Source of the DNA: Candidatus Heimdallarchaeota archaeon B3_Heim
GTDB taxonomy: Archaea > Asgardarchaeota > Heimdallarchaeia > Hodarchaeales > Hodarchaeaceae
Length of the DNA stretch: 64,000 nucleotides
Direction: 5' to 3'
Assembly (NCBI GenBank): GCA_003144275.1
Contig: NJBF01000012.1
Coordinates: 1-64,000, forward strand
This document shows positions 36,262-45,253 of the stretch, piece by piece (positions within the stretch are counted from its first letter, which is position 1; each line of letters opens with the position of its first letter). The position numbers were made by a program, and so were the translations under genes. The notes under the pieces are model-generated. The model had not been told where the DNA came from. It searched no databases and saw nothing but the letters and a program-made list of their open reading frames with translations.

Positions 36262-37988
36262 TTCAACTCCTTTTCTAACTCTTTTACCAACTCTTCAATT
36301 GAAAAAGGATAACCCGTATATTTGAGGACTTTCCTGGTCATTTTAATTCCAAATTCTAAATATAATTGCTGTGCAAACTGTCCTGTAGCATTATTTTCTA
36401 CCATGACTATCTTTTTTGCTTTTTTCAAGTAGTCACTTGTTGATCTATGAATGGGATAAACTTGGGAAAAGTGAAGATAGGATAATGAATGCCCTTTTTT
36501 TCCTAATTCTGTAATCGCACCTTTGACGTTATGAAAAGTACTTCCCCAACTGATTACTAAAACCTCATCCTCAGAATTACCAAGGAAATTTGGTTTAATC
36601 GCTACTTCTTTTAACTGTTGAAGTTTTTTAAACATTTTATCAACCATGTTTTTCCTGATAACAGGATCCTCGGTTATTTGTGAGTTTTGTGTATGAGTAT
36701 GGCTATCTACTCGAATAAAACCTTCACCTCTCCCAGGAATCCCCCGTGGAGAAATTCCATCCTCAGTGAATTGATAACGTTGGTAACCTGACTGAGTCTC
36801 GATAAGATGTTTTTCTACTATTGTATTTTCATAATCCAGTGAAGGAAGATTATAACTTGTGTTAATGAAATAATGATCCGTTAGTATGATAACGGGGACC
36901 TGATATTTGGCTGCAATATTAAATGCTTGTTGGGTCATTAAAAAAGCTTCTTTAAGAGTACCAGGCGCATAAATCACTCTAGGAAAATCTCCATGTCCCG
37001 AATAAAGTACAAGTTCCAAATCACCTTGCTCTGTTCTCGTGGGCATTCCAGTTGCAGGGCCAGGACGCTGACCGAGATGTATGATTAAAGGCATCTCTGT
37101 TACTCCAGCTAGGGATAATCCCTCTGTCATTAAGGCAAAACCGCCCCCTGATGTGGTTACTAATGCTCTTGCACCCGCATACCATGCCCCAAAAGCTTTG
37201 TTTATGGCACTGATTTCATCTTCTGTTTGATCAGAAACGATTCCAAATTTCAAACGATTTCTTGCTAAGAAGGCTCCAACACCCGTACTCGGAGCCATTG
37301 GATAGAAAATGACATAATTACATCCTCCAGCAATTGCGCCTAAAGCTACCGCATCCCGACCAGAAAGATATAGTTCTGAACTTACAGAAGGCTGATTAAT
37401 GAGACTAGGTAAAGGTGGTAACTGATTACTTGACATTATTTCATCAGCAAGATCACAACCTCGTTTTACTGCCTCTATATTATTATTAACAATCTTCTCT
37501 CCCTTTGATTGAAAACGATCGGCCATTAATCCAGCAATTAGCTGACGATCAGTCTGTAATAATCCTGCAAGAACACCGACAGCAACGCTATTTGAGTATA
37601 CACGATGACCAATTTCTTCAGCTACTGCCTCATAGTTGACATCCACCAGAATACAGGATTGAGCATCAGAATTACTCTCAAACAGCTTTTTATTTCCAAT
37701 AATACAGCTAATTGACGATAATCGATTTTTTACATGAGAAACCGCCTCTCGAGTAAACGGCACAAGAATGTCAATTTTTTCACAATAGGATTGAACTCTA
37801 TTTGTAGATACACGAATAGTTGTAGAATTTGTACCTCCTCGAACCCGAGACATGAACTCTTGCGTTGAGAAAACGTGAAATCCAGATTTTTTTAAGGCAC
37901 TGGTAAGAAGAGTTTCAACCGTGGCAATGCCTTGTCCAGCAGCACCGCACAGAACAATCGAAATCGAATCACTGAATTCAATAGCCAT
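36258..37988 (-). CDS. 2-oxoacid:ferredoxin oxidoreductase, fused gamma-alpha subunit
   Basis: The N-terminal 190 residues are the gamma part (GAAGQGIATVETLL), and the rest is the alpha part with the substrate loop FYPMAPST (about 228). In well-studied members this loop reads YPITPS; here Ile-Thr is replaced by Met-Ala, which may alter substrate choice. PLIIHLGQRPGPATGMPTRT is also typical. The fusion of gamma and alpha is usual in the two-subunit enzymes of archaea. The gene precedes the beta subunit with a 4-base overlap. The substrate is probably 2-oxoglutarate or a range of 2-oxoacids, but cannot be assigned. Confidence 0.9.
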   Translation of the reverse strand: MAIEFSDSISIVLCGAAGQGIATVETLLTSALKKSGFHVFSTQEFMSRVRGGTNSTTIRVSTNRVQSYCEKIDILVPFTREAVSHVKNRLSSISCIIGNKKLFESNSDAQSCILVDVNYEAVAEEIGHRVYSNSVAVGVLAGLLQTDRQLIAGLMADRFQSKGEKIVNNNIEAVKRGCDLADEIMSSNQLPPLPSLINQPSVSSELYLSGRDAVALGAIAGGCNYVIFYPMAPSTGVGAFLARNRLKFGIVSDQTEDEISAINKAFGAWYAGARALVTTSGGGFALMTEGLSLAGVTEMPLIIHLGQRPGPATGMPTRTEQGDLELVLYSGHGDFPRVIYAPGTLKEAFLMTQQAFNIAAKYQVPVIILTDHYFINTSYNLPSLDYENTIVEKHLIETQSGYQRYQFTEDGISPRGIPGRGEGFIRVDSHTHTQNSQITEDPVIRKNMVDKMFKKLQQLKEVAIKPNFLGNSEDEVLVISWGSTFHNVKGAITELGKKGHSLSYLHFSQVYPIHRSTSDYLKKAKKIVMVENNATGQFAQQLYLEFGIKMTRKVLKYTGYPFSIEELVKELEKELK

Positions 37989-38060
37989 TTTCTATTACTC
38001 ACATCCTCAGAAAACTACTTCCAGCCGAAAATTAAATGACTGTTAGGAGGTAAGGCTTGT

Positions 38061-38081
38061 AATAGTCACCTTGCGACTATT
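38061..38081. terminator. hairpin downstream of the aldehyde dehydrogenase
   Basis: AATAGTC (38061-38067) pairs with GACTATT (38075-38081) around a 7-base loop. It lies downstream of the aldehyde-dehydrogenase stop and upstream of the oxidoreductase start. The 12-mer CCTTGCGACTAT inside it (38069-38080) also occurs at 34214-34225 in another 3' region. Confidence 0.35.
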
Positions 38082-38146
38082 TTATTTGTCTAACTACATT
38101 TTGTTGTGAGTTGCAGTACGATAAAAAATAGGAAGAAACGTGAAAT

Positions 38147-39514
38147 TTAGCGTATGTAGATAGTTTTCACATTAGTAAATTCTCGTATTCCATAGTAGGA
38201 TAATTCTCTTCCGTAACCTGATTCCTTTATTCCCCCAAAAGGCAATCGTGGATCGGAGCGTACATAAGCATTAACAAAACAGGCTCCTGCTTCTAATTCT
38301 TGAGTAGCTATCCGTTCTCCTTTCTTAAGATCTTCAGTAAATACTGCAGCCCCTAATCCAAACACTGTATCATTTGCTACTCGTTTTGCTTCAGCTTCAT
38401 CCTTTACAGGAATAATTGCAGCTACAGGGCCAAACAGCTCTTCATCGTATGCAGGCATTCCCTTCCTAACATCGCTTAACACTGTTGGTGGATAAAAAGC
38501 TCCTTTATCATCAGGAATCTCCGCCCCTAATAACACTTTTGCTCCTTTTGCGATACTATTCTGAACTTGTTCATGAAGCTCATCACGAAGATCATGTCGT
38601 GCTTGTGGACCAACAGAAACATTTTCACGTAGAGGATCTCCCATTTTACGGTTTTTCATGTTATAAACATATAACTCTTCAAACTTCTTTAGCTGAGACT
38701 CAACAACAATAAATCTCTTTGCAGCTATGCAGCTTTGGCCTGAATTAATCATCCGACTAGAGACACAAGTAAGAACTGTTTCTTCAATGTTTGCATCTTC
38801 AAGGATAACATATGGATCACTTCCTCCCAACTCTAATAGCGAACGTTTCAACATTCCACCTGCTTTTGAGGCTACGGCTCTTCCCGCAAATCCACTCCCA
38901 GTTAACGTAACTGCTTTAATAATTGGATTTTCAATTATAGCGTTTACTTTGCGGCTTCCCACTAGTAGTGTTCGGAAAATATTTTTTGGAAACCCTGCTT
39001 GATGGAAGACTTCCTCTATCGCTAGAGCACTTCCCGGTACATTACTAGCATGTTTCAATACTCCACCATTTCCAGCCATTAAGGTGGGTGCAATAAATCG
39101 AAGAGCCTGCCAGAAAGGGAAATTCCAAGGCATGACAGCCAGGATAATACCTAGAGGTTGGTATGAGATAAAACTCTTTGACGCATCAGTTTCTATTATT
39201 TCAGATTTTAACTGATTTTCTGCCTCCTCTGCATAATACTCACACACCCAAGCACATTTCTCAATCTCTGCACGGCCATCAACAATGGGTTTTCCCATCT
39301 CGAGAGCCATAATTTTAGCATATCTATCCTTATTCTCACGAAGAACTTTTGCTGCATTGAACATCAATTTCTTTCTATGTTCAAAACTTGTCTTTCTCCA
39401 ACGTAAATATTCCTCTTGTACACTCTCAAGAATATCCTTAACCTCTATTTCAGTCATTTCCGGATACTCGCTTACAACTTCATTATTGAACGGGTTTATC
39501 ACTTTTAGCGTCAT
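38147..39514 (-). CDS. aldehyde dehydrogenase, succinate-semialdehyde type
   Basis: NAD(P)-dependent aldehyde dehydrogenase. PWNFPFWQALR is the cofactor-binding helix start, LLELGGSDPYVI holds the catalytic Glu, NSGQSCIAAKR holds the nucleophile Cys, and PFGGIKESGYGRE is near the end. The subgroup resembles succinate-semialdehyde dehydrogenases of the YneI/GabD short type (455 residues). It feeds succinate, so links with the sdhAB-fumC operon are imaginable but not proven. Upstream on the same strand lies the acetolactate-synthase-like gene (33 bases from its stop), so they may form one operon. Confidence 0.85.
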   Translation of the reverse strand: MTLKVINPFNNEVVSEYPEMTEIEVKDILESVQEEYLRWRKTSFEHRKKLMFNAAKVLRENKDRYAKIMALEMGKPIVDGRAEIEKCAWVCEYYAEEAENQLKSEIIETDASKSFISYQPLGIILAVMPWNFPFWQALRFIAPTLMAGNGGVLKHASNVPGSALAIEEVFHQAGFPKNIFRTLLVGSRKVNAIIENPIIKAVTLTGSGFAGRAVASKAGGMLKRSLLELGGSDPYVILEDANIEETVLTCVSSRMINSGQSCIAAKRFIVVESQLKKFEELYVYNMKNRKMGDPLRENVSVGPQARHDLRDELHEQVQNSIAKGAKVLLGAEIPDDKGAFYPPTVLSDVRKGMPAYDEELFGPVAAIIPVKDEAEAKRVANDTVFGLGAAVFTEDLKKGERIATQELEAGACFVNAYVRSDPRLPFGGIKESGYGRELSYYGIREFTNVKTIYIR

Positions 39515-39547
39515 ATTTATTCCTTTCCTGTCATTTTTAAACCATTA

Positions 39548-41203
39548 TTACTCTAGAAGACAAAGTCTCTCTCCTAGTTCCTGAATTAAAACTCTCTCAT
39601 TATCCGAATAATCCACTGGGACATCTATCAGATGTACTCCTGGAGTATTGAGCTTCTGTTTTAACACCACATGTAAATCATCTTCAGGCTGGAGTTTGTA
39701 ACCAGTTGCACCATAACTCTCCGCATATTTGCAAAAATCGGGATTAGAGAAACCTAATCCGAAGTTTGTAAACCCCATTGCACTCTGTTTCCACTTTATC
39801 ATCCCGTACGCACTATCATTTAAGATTAAAATAACTAAATCGAGTTTCATGCGCACTGCAGTTTCAAGCTCTTGAGAATTCATCATAAATCCCCCATCCC
39901 CCAAAATAGCCATTATTCTTTTAGTAGGATGAACTAATTTTGCTCCTATAGCGCTAGGTAATCCTGCACCCATGGTTGCCAAAGCATTATCCAAGAGAAC
40001 CGAATTGGGATTATGTGCTTTATAATTTCGTGCAAACCAAATTTTATACACTCCATTATCTAGGCAAATTATTCCGTCAGACGGCATTGCATCGCGGACT
40101 TCGCCTACGATTTTCTGGGGGTAAAGTGGGAAATTTTCAAGGGATTCCCCTTCTGCTATATGGGTTTCTAGGTGGGATTTTACCTGAAGAAAATATTCAA
40201 AATCCCAATCCTGTGGAATTATTTGCTCTTTAATCTGCCAAATGCTATTTGCAATGTCACCAATTACTTCTAATTGGGGAAAATAAACTTCATCGACCGC
40301 AGCAGACAGAAAATTAATATGAATGACTTGAACAGGATTCCGTTCATCCATAATAAATGGAGGTTTTTCCACTACATCGTGTCCAACATTTAGAATGAGA
40401 TCTGCATGATTAATTGCACAATGGATGTAATCTTGGAAAGATAGCGCTGTTGTACCAAGATATTGGGGGTGTCTCTCATCAATAACTCCTTTACCCATTT
40501 GTGTATTAATGAATGGAATTCCTGTTTTATCGACAAATTCCCTTAACATATTTTGGGTTCTCTTGCGGTTAGCTCCGGCTCCAATCACGATAAGTGGACG
40601 TTTTGCTTGTTCTAACATTCTGACAGCGGTTTGAATGGCTTTAATTTCAGCAGTTGGTCTTCGCACTTGACTAACTGGAAAAATTCTACACGAAGTATCT
40701 TCTCGAGCAATATCTTCTGGTAATTCAATATGGACTGCCCCAGGTCTTTCCTCTTCCGCGATTCTAAAAGCTTCCCTCACAATTGCTGGTATAGTGTTTC
40801 CATTAACTATCTGCTTAGTATATTTAGTCAAAGGTTGCATCATATGGACAATATCTACAATTTGAAACTGTCCCTGCTTACTTTGCTTTATCGGTTTCTG
40901 TCCTGTTAGCATCAACATAGGCATTGCACCTAATTGAGCATAAGCTGCTGCAGTGACAAAATTTGTAGCACCTGGGCCTAAAGTGGACAAGCATACCCCA
41001 GTTTTACCTGTTAATCGTCCATACGTCGCAGCCATAAAACCAGCTGCTTGTTCGTGTCGGGTTAGGATCAATGATATACTAGATGTACGGAGTGATTCCA
41101 GAAAATCTAAGTTTTCCTCTCCTGGCACACCGAAGATGTATTTCACTCCTTCGTTTTCCAACGCCTTCACAAGAAGATCTGAAGCTTTCAAGATTATCCC
41201 CAA
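39548..41203 (-). CDS. acetolactate synthase-like thiamine-diphosphate enzyme
   Basis: The N-terminal FGVPGEENLDFLE and EQAAGFMAATYGRLTGK define the Pyr domain, and GDGGFMMNSQELETA plus NDSAYGMIKWKQ the ThDP-binding domain. The length of 551 and the layout match the large (catalytic) subunit of acetolactate synthase, which condenses two pyruvates, or related 2-oxoacid decarboxylases. No small regulatory subunit lies next to it, so a catabolic or stand-alone role is more likely. Its stop is 33 bases from the aldehyde-dehydrogenase start. The gene is the last minus-strand member of the oxoacid block. Confidence 0.85.
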   Translation of the reverse strand: MGIILKASDLLVKALENEGVKYIFGVPGEENLDFLESLRTSSISLILTRHEQAAGFMAATYGRLTGKTGVCLSTLGPGATNFVTAAAYAQLGAMPMLMLTGQKPIKQSKQGQFQIVDIVHMMQPLTKYTKQIVNGNTIPAIVREAFRIAEEERPGAVHIELPEDIAREDTSCRIFPVSQVRRPTAEIKAIQTAVRMLEQAKRPLIVIGAGANRKRTQNMLREFVDKTGIPFINTQMGKGVIDERHPQYLGTTALSFQDYIHCAINHADLILNVGHDVVEKPPFIMDERNPVQVIHINFLSAAVDEVYFPQLEVIGDIANSIWQIKEQIIPQDWDFEYFLQVKSHLETHIAEGESLENFPLYPQKIVGEVRDAMPSDGIICLDNGVYKIWFARNYKAHNPNSVLLDNALATMGAGLPSAIGAKLVHPTKRIMAILGDGGFMMNSQELETAVRMKLDLVILILNDSAYGMIKWKQSAMGFTNFGLGFSNPDFCKYAESYGATGYKLQPEDDLHVVLKQKLNTPGVHLIDVPVDYSDNERVLIQELGERLCLLE

Positions 41204-41421
41204 AATTCTATATGAAGTTTTCTAATAGCGATTCTTAGAACTAGTGAAATAATATTCGTAAAAACTCTTCGAGGATTGGAAAGAGAGAAGTTTCATCAAA
41301 AATGGATACTATTTTTTTAACTACTATTGAGGAACTGTTTGAAATTCTGGGATATATGACTTTTTAAGGCTAGACACTCAGATCCTTGCAAACGCGGATA
41401 TGAATTGGGGATATTATTCGG

Positions 41422-41796
41422 ATGAGTAATGGACTATCTATTGAAAGCACAGGAAACATCATTCTAAGCAAGATACTTGAAATATCTCTTCTTGTCGGAA
41501 TGAGCGTGATTGTATCGTTTATTATTGCTCTGGTAATCGGTTCAGAGGATATAATTACTACCACGATTAATATAGTTGGTATATTCGGGTTAGTTGAGAT
41601 TACATTCGGGTCTTTCTTTGGCATAGGATTCAGTGAAGTGGCATACGCGTCCCGATCCGCAGGAAATCCAATTTACGGTGAAATGTTATTCCGAGATAGG
41701 TTGAATTACCGTTCGAAACAGCTTATGACTGGGTTTAATCTCATCATTTCAGGTGCGATATTACTTCTCTTTTCTGTAATGATGAGCAACATTTAG
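41422..41796 (+). CDS. three-helix membrane protein (hypothetical)
   Basis: 124 residues with three membrane helices (about 17-42, 45-66 and 98-121) and a polar loop containing SEVAYASRSAGNPIYGE. Family not recognised. It stands alone between the acetolactate-synthase-like gene (divergent) and the HIT gene (convergent). The ATG was chosen as the first in the open frame; no clear ribosome site is seen. Confidence 0.5.
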   Translation: MSNGLSIESTGNIILSKILEISLLVGMSVIVSFIIALVIGSEDIITTTINIVGIFGLVEITFGSFFGIGFSEVAYASRSAGNPIYGEMLFRDRLNYRSKQLMTGFNLIISGAILLLFSVMMSNI

Positions 41797-41808
41797 TCGC
41801 ATTATGAG

Positions 41809-42228
41809 TCATTTTTTCAAATTATCAAGAAATGATCGTAATTGGGCAGTAACTTCAGGTTCTTCCACCAATTCCGTTTTTTGAGCCATAAAAACGATAT
41901 TATCGTTTTCAAATCTTGGTATCACATGGAAGTGGACATGCATGATTTCCTGCATAGCGACTTTTTCATTTGCCTGGTAAACATTTACTCCATCGCATTT
42001 TAAGACTTGTTTAACCGCTTTCGTCACTCGACTGACAGTTGCTCCGACTGCTTTTGCATCCTCAACTTGAATATCGTATAAGGTTTCTGAATGAGCTTTG
42101 GGAATAATTAATGTATGTCCCCGTGCAATAGGGAAGATATCTAAGATAGCTATCGTTTTTTCATCTTCATACAATTTTATACTAGGCATTTCTCCTGCAA
42201 TAATCTTACAAAAGATACATGAATCCAT
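41809..42228 (-). CDS. HIT family hydrolase
   Basis: The histidine-triad motif HVHFHVIP (H-x-H-x-H) near the C-terminus is diagnostic, and the N-terminal CIFCKIIAGE is typical of HINT/FHIT-like proteins. These hydrolyse nucleotide phosphoramidates or dinucleoside polyphosphates. The length of 139 is normal. The RING-TPR gene lies about 65 bases upstream on the same strand, so they could be co-transcribed. Confidence 0.9.
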   Translation of the reverse strand: MDSCIFCKIIAGEMPSIKLYEDEKTIAILDIFPIARGHTLIIPKAHSETLYDIQVEDAKAVGATVSRVTKAVKQVLKCDGVNVYQANEKVAMQEIMHVHFHVIPRFENDNIVFMAQKTELVEEPEVTAQLRSFLDNLKK

Positions 42229-42292
42229 TTAACATACCTCTTCCGATCGAAAGTAAACCATAAACTATAGAATAATAATATTTTGATCAATA

Positions 42293-42694
42293 TTAAAAAT
42301 AACTTCTGCTTTTGTTATCAGCTTCAATATACATGGTTTTTGATTGTTTATCGGTTGGATCACATTTCAAGACCTTTAACAAGAAAAATTTTGCTAACTC
42401 CCAATTTTTTCTTTGATAATAGAATTTTCCTAGTTCTCTCCACGATTTAACTGATTTAACTCCGCTCTTACTGTCAAGAAGATCAGAATTTTCTGTATTC
42501 GCTTGACCAATTGAAGAGGCACAATAGGGGCATCGTTCAAGCCCAACCATTTTCAAATCCTGTAAACACGAGGCACATATGAAGCGGTGGCAAGTCTTAC
42601 ACTCATAGTTCTCTTTTTGCTCTTCATTATATTCGGTGCAAAGACAACAATATACAGTGCGGTGTTCTTCTCGTGGTGGTAGACGTTCTAACAT
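42293..42694 (-). CDS. RING-type zinc finger fused to a TPR-like helix pair
   Basis: 133 residues. The N-terminal zinc finger has Cys16-x2-Cys19-x12-Cys32-x3-His36-x3-Cys40-x2-Cys43-x11-Cys55-x2-Cys58, close to the RING-HC pattern of E3 ubiquitin ligases. The C-terminal 55 residues (SWRELGKFYYQRKNWELAKF) look like a TPR pair. RING proteins are known in Asgard genomes with ubiquitin systems; no ubiquitin, E1 or E2 gene lies in this window. A structural zinc-binding role without ligase activity is also possible. The ATG is inside one arm of a perfect 10-base hairpin. Confidence 0.65.
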   Translation of the reverse strand: MLERLPPREEHRTVYCCLCTEYNEEQKENYECKTCHRFICASCLQDLKMVGLERCPYCASSIGQANTENSDLLDSKSGVKSVKSWRELGKFYYQRKNWELAKFFLLKVLKCDPTDKQSKTMYIEADNKSRSYF

Positions 42695-42714
42695 CTTAAT
42701 CTGGGATTAAGATG
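42692..42714 (-). promoter_or_regulatory. perfect hairpin containing the RING-TPR start codon
   Basis: CATCTTAATC (42692-42701) and GATTAAGATG (42705-42714) are exact inverted arms of 10 bases with a 3-base loop. On the minus-strand message the start ATG is the last triplet of the second arm, so a folded leader would hide it. The same palindrome could instead be a protein operator at the promoter. No Shine-Dalgarno site is present. Confidence 0.55.
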
Positions 42715-42820
42715 AACGAAGCCTCAATTAAGGTTTTCTATCTTGGAATTTTTCACGCAAAGAAGTATTTTCATCAAAGACTATCAGGGATTGATGAGGA
42801 TCAGAAGCTTTAAATAGCAC

Positions 42821-44155
42821 ATGAGTTCCTTATTCCAAGAAATAAAACATGGAGAATGGATTATATTGAAACTCGGGGCAATGCAGCCTCTTAAGAAGTA
42901 CAAATTCTTACAAGAACAAGTTTTTGAAGGATTTTGGCCTTTCAGCAGATTTCAATCACCTGCGAACGTCCTTCTTTTACTTCTGGTCTATTTCATCTGG
43001 GGGTTTTGTCTATATCTAATCTATAATATTCCTCTTAGTTTTATGATCGCAGGATCATGTGGCGCCTTCGGATTATTCTTATGGACGATAGGTATTTTTC
43101 GTTATGCGAATGCTTTAAGAAATGTTAAAATTGAGAGAATCAATAAGGTTAATCAAAAATTCTTAATTGGATTCCTTGAAAATCTATTCCATCCTTCATC
43201 CATTGTCCTTGGTGTATTTATATTTACAGCTGTGTTAACATATCTCTTTACCTCTCCCTCACTAGGGACAGATAATTTTCTTACGGAACTCCGATCTGCT
43301 ATGAACGTAGAATCTTTACCCCCTCTTCTTATGTTATTCATTTTCTTATTAATTTTTGATCTCTGTTACAGATTAGGATTATCTCTATATCTAATTCTAA
43401 CTCAAATAAAAAGAAATCTCATTTTGTCTCATTACCTTAATACACCATTATTAAAATCTCATTTTTCTCCTATAGACATTCGAAATTTAGAAAGATCTGA
43501 TCGTATCCATTTTGTATCTATATGTGGAGGGTTCACACTTATCCCTTTAGGGTTATTGGATCCAATCATACTCATTGTTTTACTAATTTATATTAGTACT
43601 ACTTTTATCCTTTCAACAGCAGTACTTATTCATTTACGGTTCATGTATCTTCGAGCTATTCCTGATGGCATAATGAAATTAATTAGATCAGCCAAATTTG
43701 CCCAAGTTGGTACAATCAGATCAGGAAAAAAACCCCATCTTACCCCAACTCTATTTATCTTCAATGGTAGAAATTTTTTTATCGCTACATCAAATAGAAG
43801 TCAAAAAGTTAAGAATCTAAGTAATTTTAATAAGATTGCAATCTTCATTGACTCTCAAAATCAACGTGATTTTACAAAAAATGTAGGACTCTTGACTATT
43901 GGACATGCAAGAATTTATGGCCACAATATAAGAACTGGAATCGGCTATTTTCTTATCTTAGGCTTTCGAATGATCCGTACCTATCTACTATTTCAGTTGA
44001 AGTATCCTCATTATATAAATGAATATTTGAGAGGAACTAAAGACCTACCTCGTGCGTGGCAGGTGTTTCCTATCATAAGTAGAACGATAATTGAAATAAT
44101 ACCAGAGGAATTTTATTTGTCCAAAGCTTCAAGATCGGAATTAATCAAATTTTAG
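42821..44155 (+). CDS. polytopic membrane protein fused to a split-barrel (PPOX-like) domain
   Basis: About six membrane helices (residues 40-280) are followed by a flavin-reductase/pyridoxamine-phosphate-oxidase-like split beta-barrel (about 283-420): GTIRSGKKPHLTPTLFIFNG, then FFIATSNRSQK, and VGLLTIGHARIY. In soluble PPOX-family proteins this domain binds FMN or F420. A membrane-bound version is unusual and may link electron transfer to the membrane. The next gene codes for a soluble protein of the same fold. The cofactor is unknown. Confidence 0.6.
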   Translation: MSSLFQEIKHGEWIILKLGAMQPLKKYKFLQEQVFEGFWPFSRFQSPANVLLLLLVYFIWGFCLYLIYNIPLSFMIAGSCGAFGLFLWTIGIFRYANALRNVKIERINKVNQKFLIGFLENLFHPSSIVLGVFIFTAVLTYLFTSPSLGTDNFLTELRSAMNVESLPPLLMLFIFLLIFDLCYRLGLSLYLILTQIKRNLILSHYLNTPLLKSHFSPIDIRNLERSDRIHFVSICGGFTLIPLGLLDPIILIVLLIYISTTFILSTAVLIHLRFMYLRAIPDGIMKLIRSAKFAQVGTIRSGKKPHLTPTLFIFNGRNFFIATSNRSQKVKNLSNFNKIAIFIDSQNQRDFTKNVGLLTIGHARIYGHNIRTGIGYFLILGFRMIRTYLLFQLKYPHYINEYLRGTKDLPRAWQVFPIISRTIIEIIPEEFYLSKASRSELIKF

Positions 44156-44172
44156 GGCTGTGAATTTAACCT

Positions 44173-44667
44173 TTGAGAGTGAAATGTAAAATTGATGGGA
44201 AGTGGTGCGACCTTCCAGACACTATTTCACAGTTCTTTCTCAAAAAAGCAATGATATACGTTTGCTCAATGGATCGCTTGAAGAAGCCAATAATTCAATC
44301 AGTTATTTTTGTAAATGAACCTAGCAAATGTACAATCGCATTCATGGCAAAAAAGTCATCTCAGATTGGGAAAAATTTACAGAATAATCCCTATCTAACT
44401 CTTACTCTCGATGAAACCCATTTAAAAGATCCTTTACAGCACGAAGGTATAATGATTGAGACGACAACACGATCTTCTAAGTCTCAAAGTGAAATACAAC
44501 AATGTTATGATGATTTACAAAAAAAGTATGGAATTGATATTACAACAAAAATCTTAGGAATGGAAATAATAACAGATTATATTAAAATACAGGCAACACC
44601 GACAAAGATTATTCACTGGGAAGGCCCGTTCTATCGAAAATTTGTATGTACAAGTAAGAAAGTATGA
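44173..44667 (+). CDS. PPOX-like split-barrel protein
   Basis: 164 residues. MIYVCSMDRLKKP is the first strand pair, AFMAKKSSQIGKNLQNNPYL the ligand-binding turn, and LTLDETHLKDPLQ the later strands of the flavin/F420 split-barrel family. It starts 17 bases after the membrane-fused homologue, in the same direction, so the two are probably made together. TTG start is uncertain, since no good ribosome site is visible. It could be a partner or a reductase; substrate unknown. Confidence 0.55.
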   Translation: MRVKCKIDGKWCDLPDTISQFFLKKAMIYVCSMDRLKKPIIQSVIFVNEPSKCTIAFMAKKSSQIGKNLQNNPYLTLTLDETHLKDPLQHEGIMIETTTRSSKSQSEIQQCYDDLQKKYGIDITTKILGMEIITDYIKIQATPTKIIHWEGPFYRKFVCTSKKV

Positions 44668-44703
44668 AATATTGACTTTAAAGTAAATAGTGCTATCAAA
44701 AAG

Positions 44704-45216
44704 GTGTGTAAGCTGAATAACCAAGAAACAAGCCTTCAAATTGGTCATGTCTTAGCAAAGGAGTTTGGAAGGAGTTGGCTGATATTGCGTGAAGCAATGG
44801 AAAATATCTCTGGTAAGGAGTGGAATAATAGAACGAATAATTGGTCTTTTTCAAATACAGTTTATCATATAATTGAAACAGCAGAATATTACCATAGAAA
44901 TACCCCTGAAGGAATGGAATGGGGGAAACGAGCTGGTTTTTCGTGGACAGATGACAGTGAAGAGACAATATTAAGAAAATTGGCAAGTCTTACTAAAAAC
45001 GATTTAATCGAATATCTAGATGAAATTGAGAAGTGTATCTCACAGAGCTTGGAAAAATCTACTAACGAAGACCTTTTCGGCACGGATAGTTTTAACAATG
45101 GTAAGTTGCGAATAATCGAAAAAATGTTGTACCTACTTCGACATAATATGCATCATATTGGAGAACTTAATAAAGTTCTAAGAGACACAGAAAGCAAACG
45201 AATTAAATGGCAATAA
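44704..45216 (+). CDS. DinB-like four-helix metalloprotein
   Basis: A helical bundle with HII-AEYYH in helix 2 (YHIIETAEYYH) and RHNMHHIGEL near the C-terminus. The His pattern (H...H-x-x-x-H) is that of the DinB/YfiT metal-binding fold, used by thiol-dependent transferases and hydrolases. At 170 residues it is a typical single-domain member. GTG start; an ATG is not available in frame nearby. It follows the split-barrel genes by 36 bases on the same strand and might belong to the same transcript. The substrate is unknown. Confidence 0.7.
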   Translation: MCKLNNQETSLQIGHVLAKEFGRSWLILREAMENISGKEWNNRTNNWSFSNTVYHIIETAEYYHRNTPEGMEWGKRAGFSWTDDSEETILRKLASLTKNDLIEYLDEIEKCISQSLEKSTNEDLFGTDSFNNGKLRIIEKMLYLLRHNMHHIGELNKVLRDTESKRIKWQ

Positions 45217-45253
45217 CGTGTCTAACGGCAGGATCAACTAACACTTGATCTGA

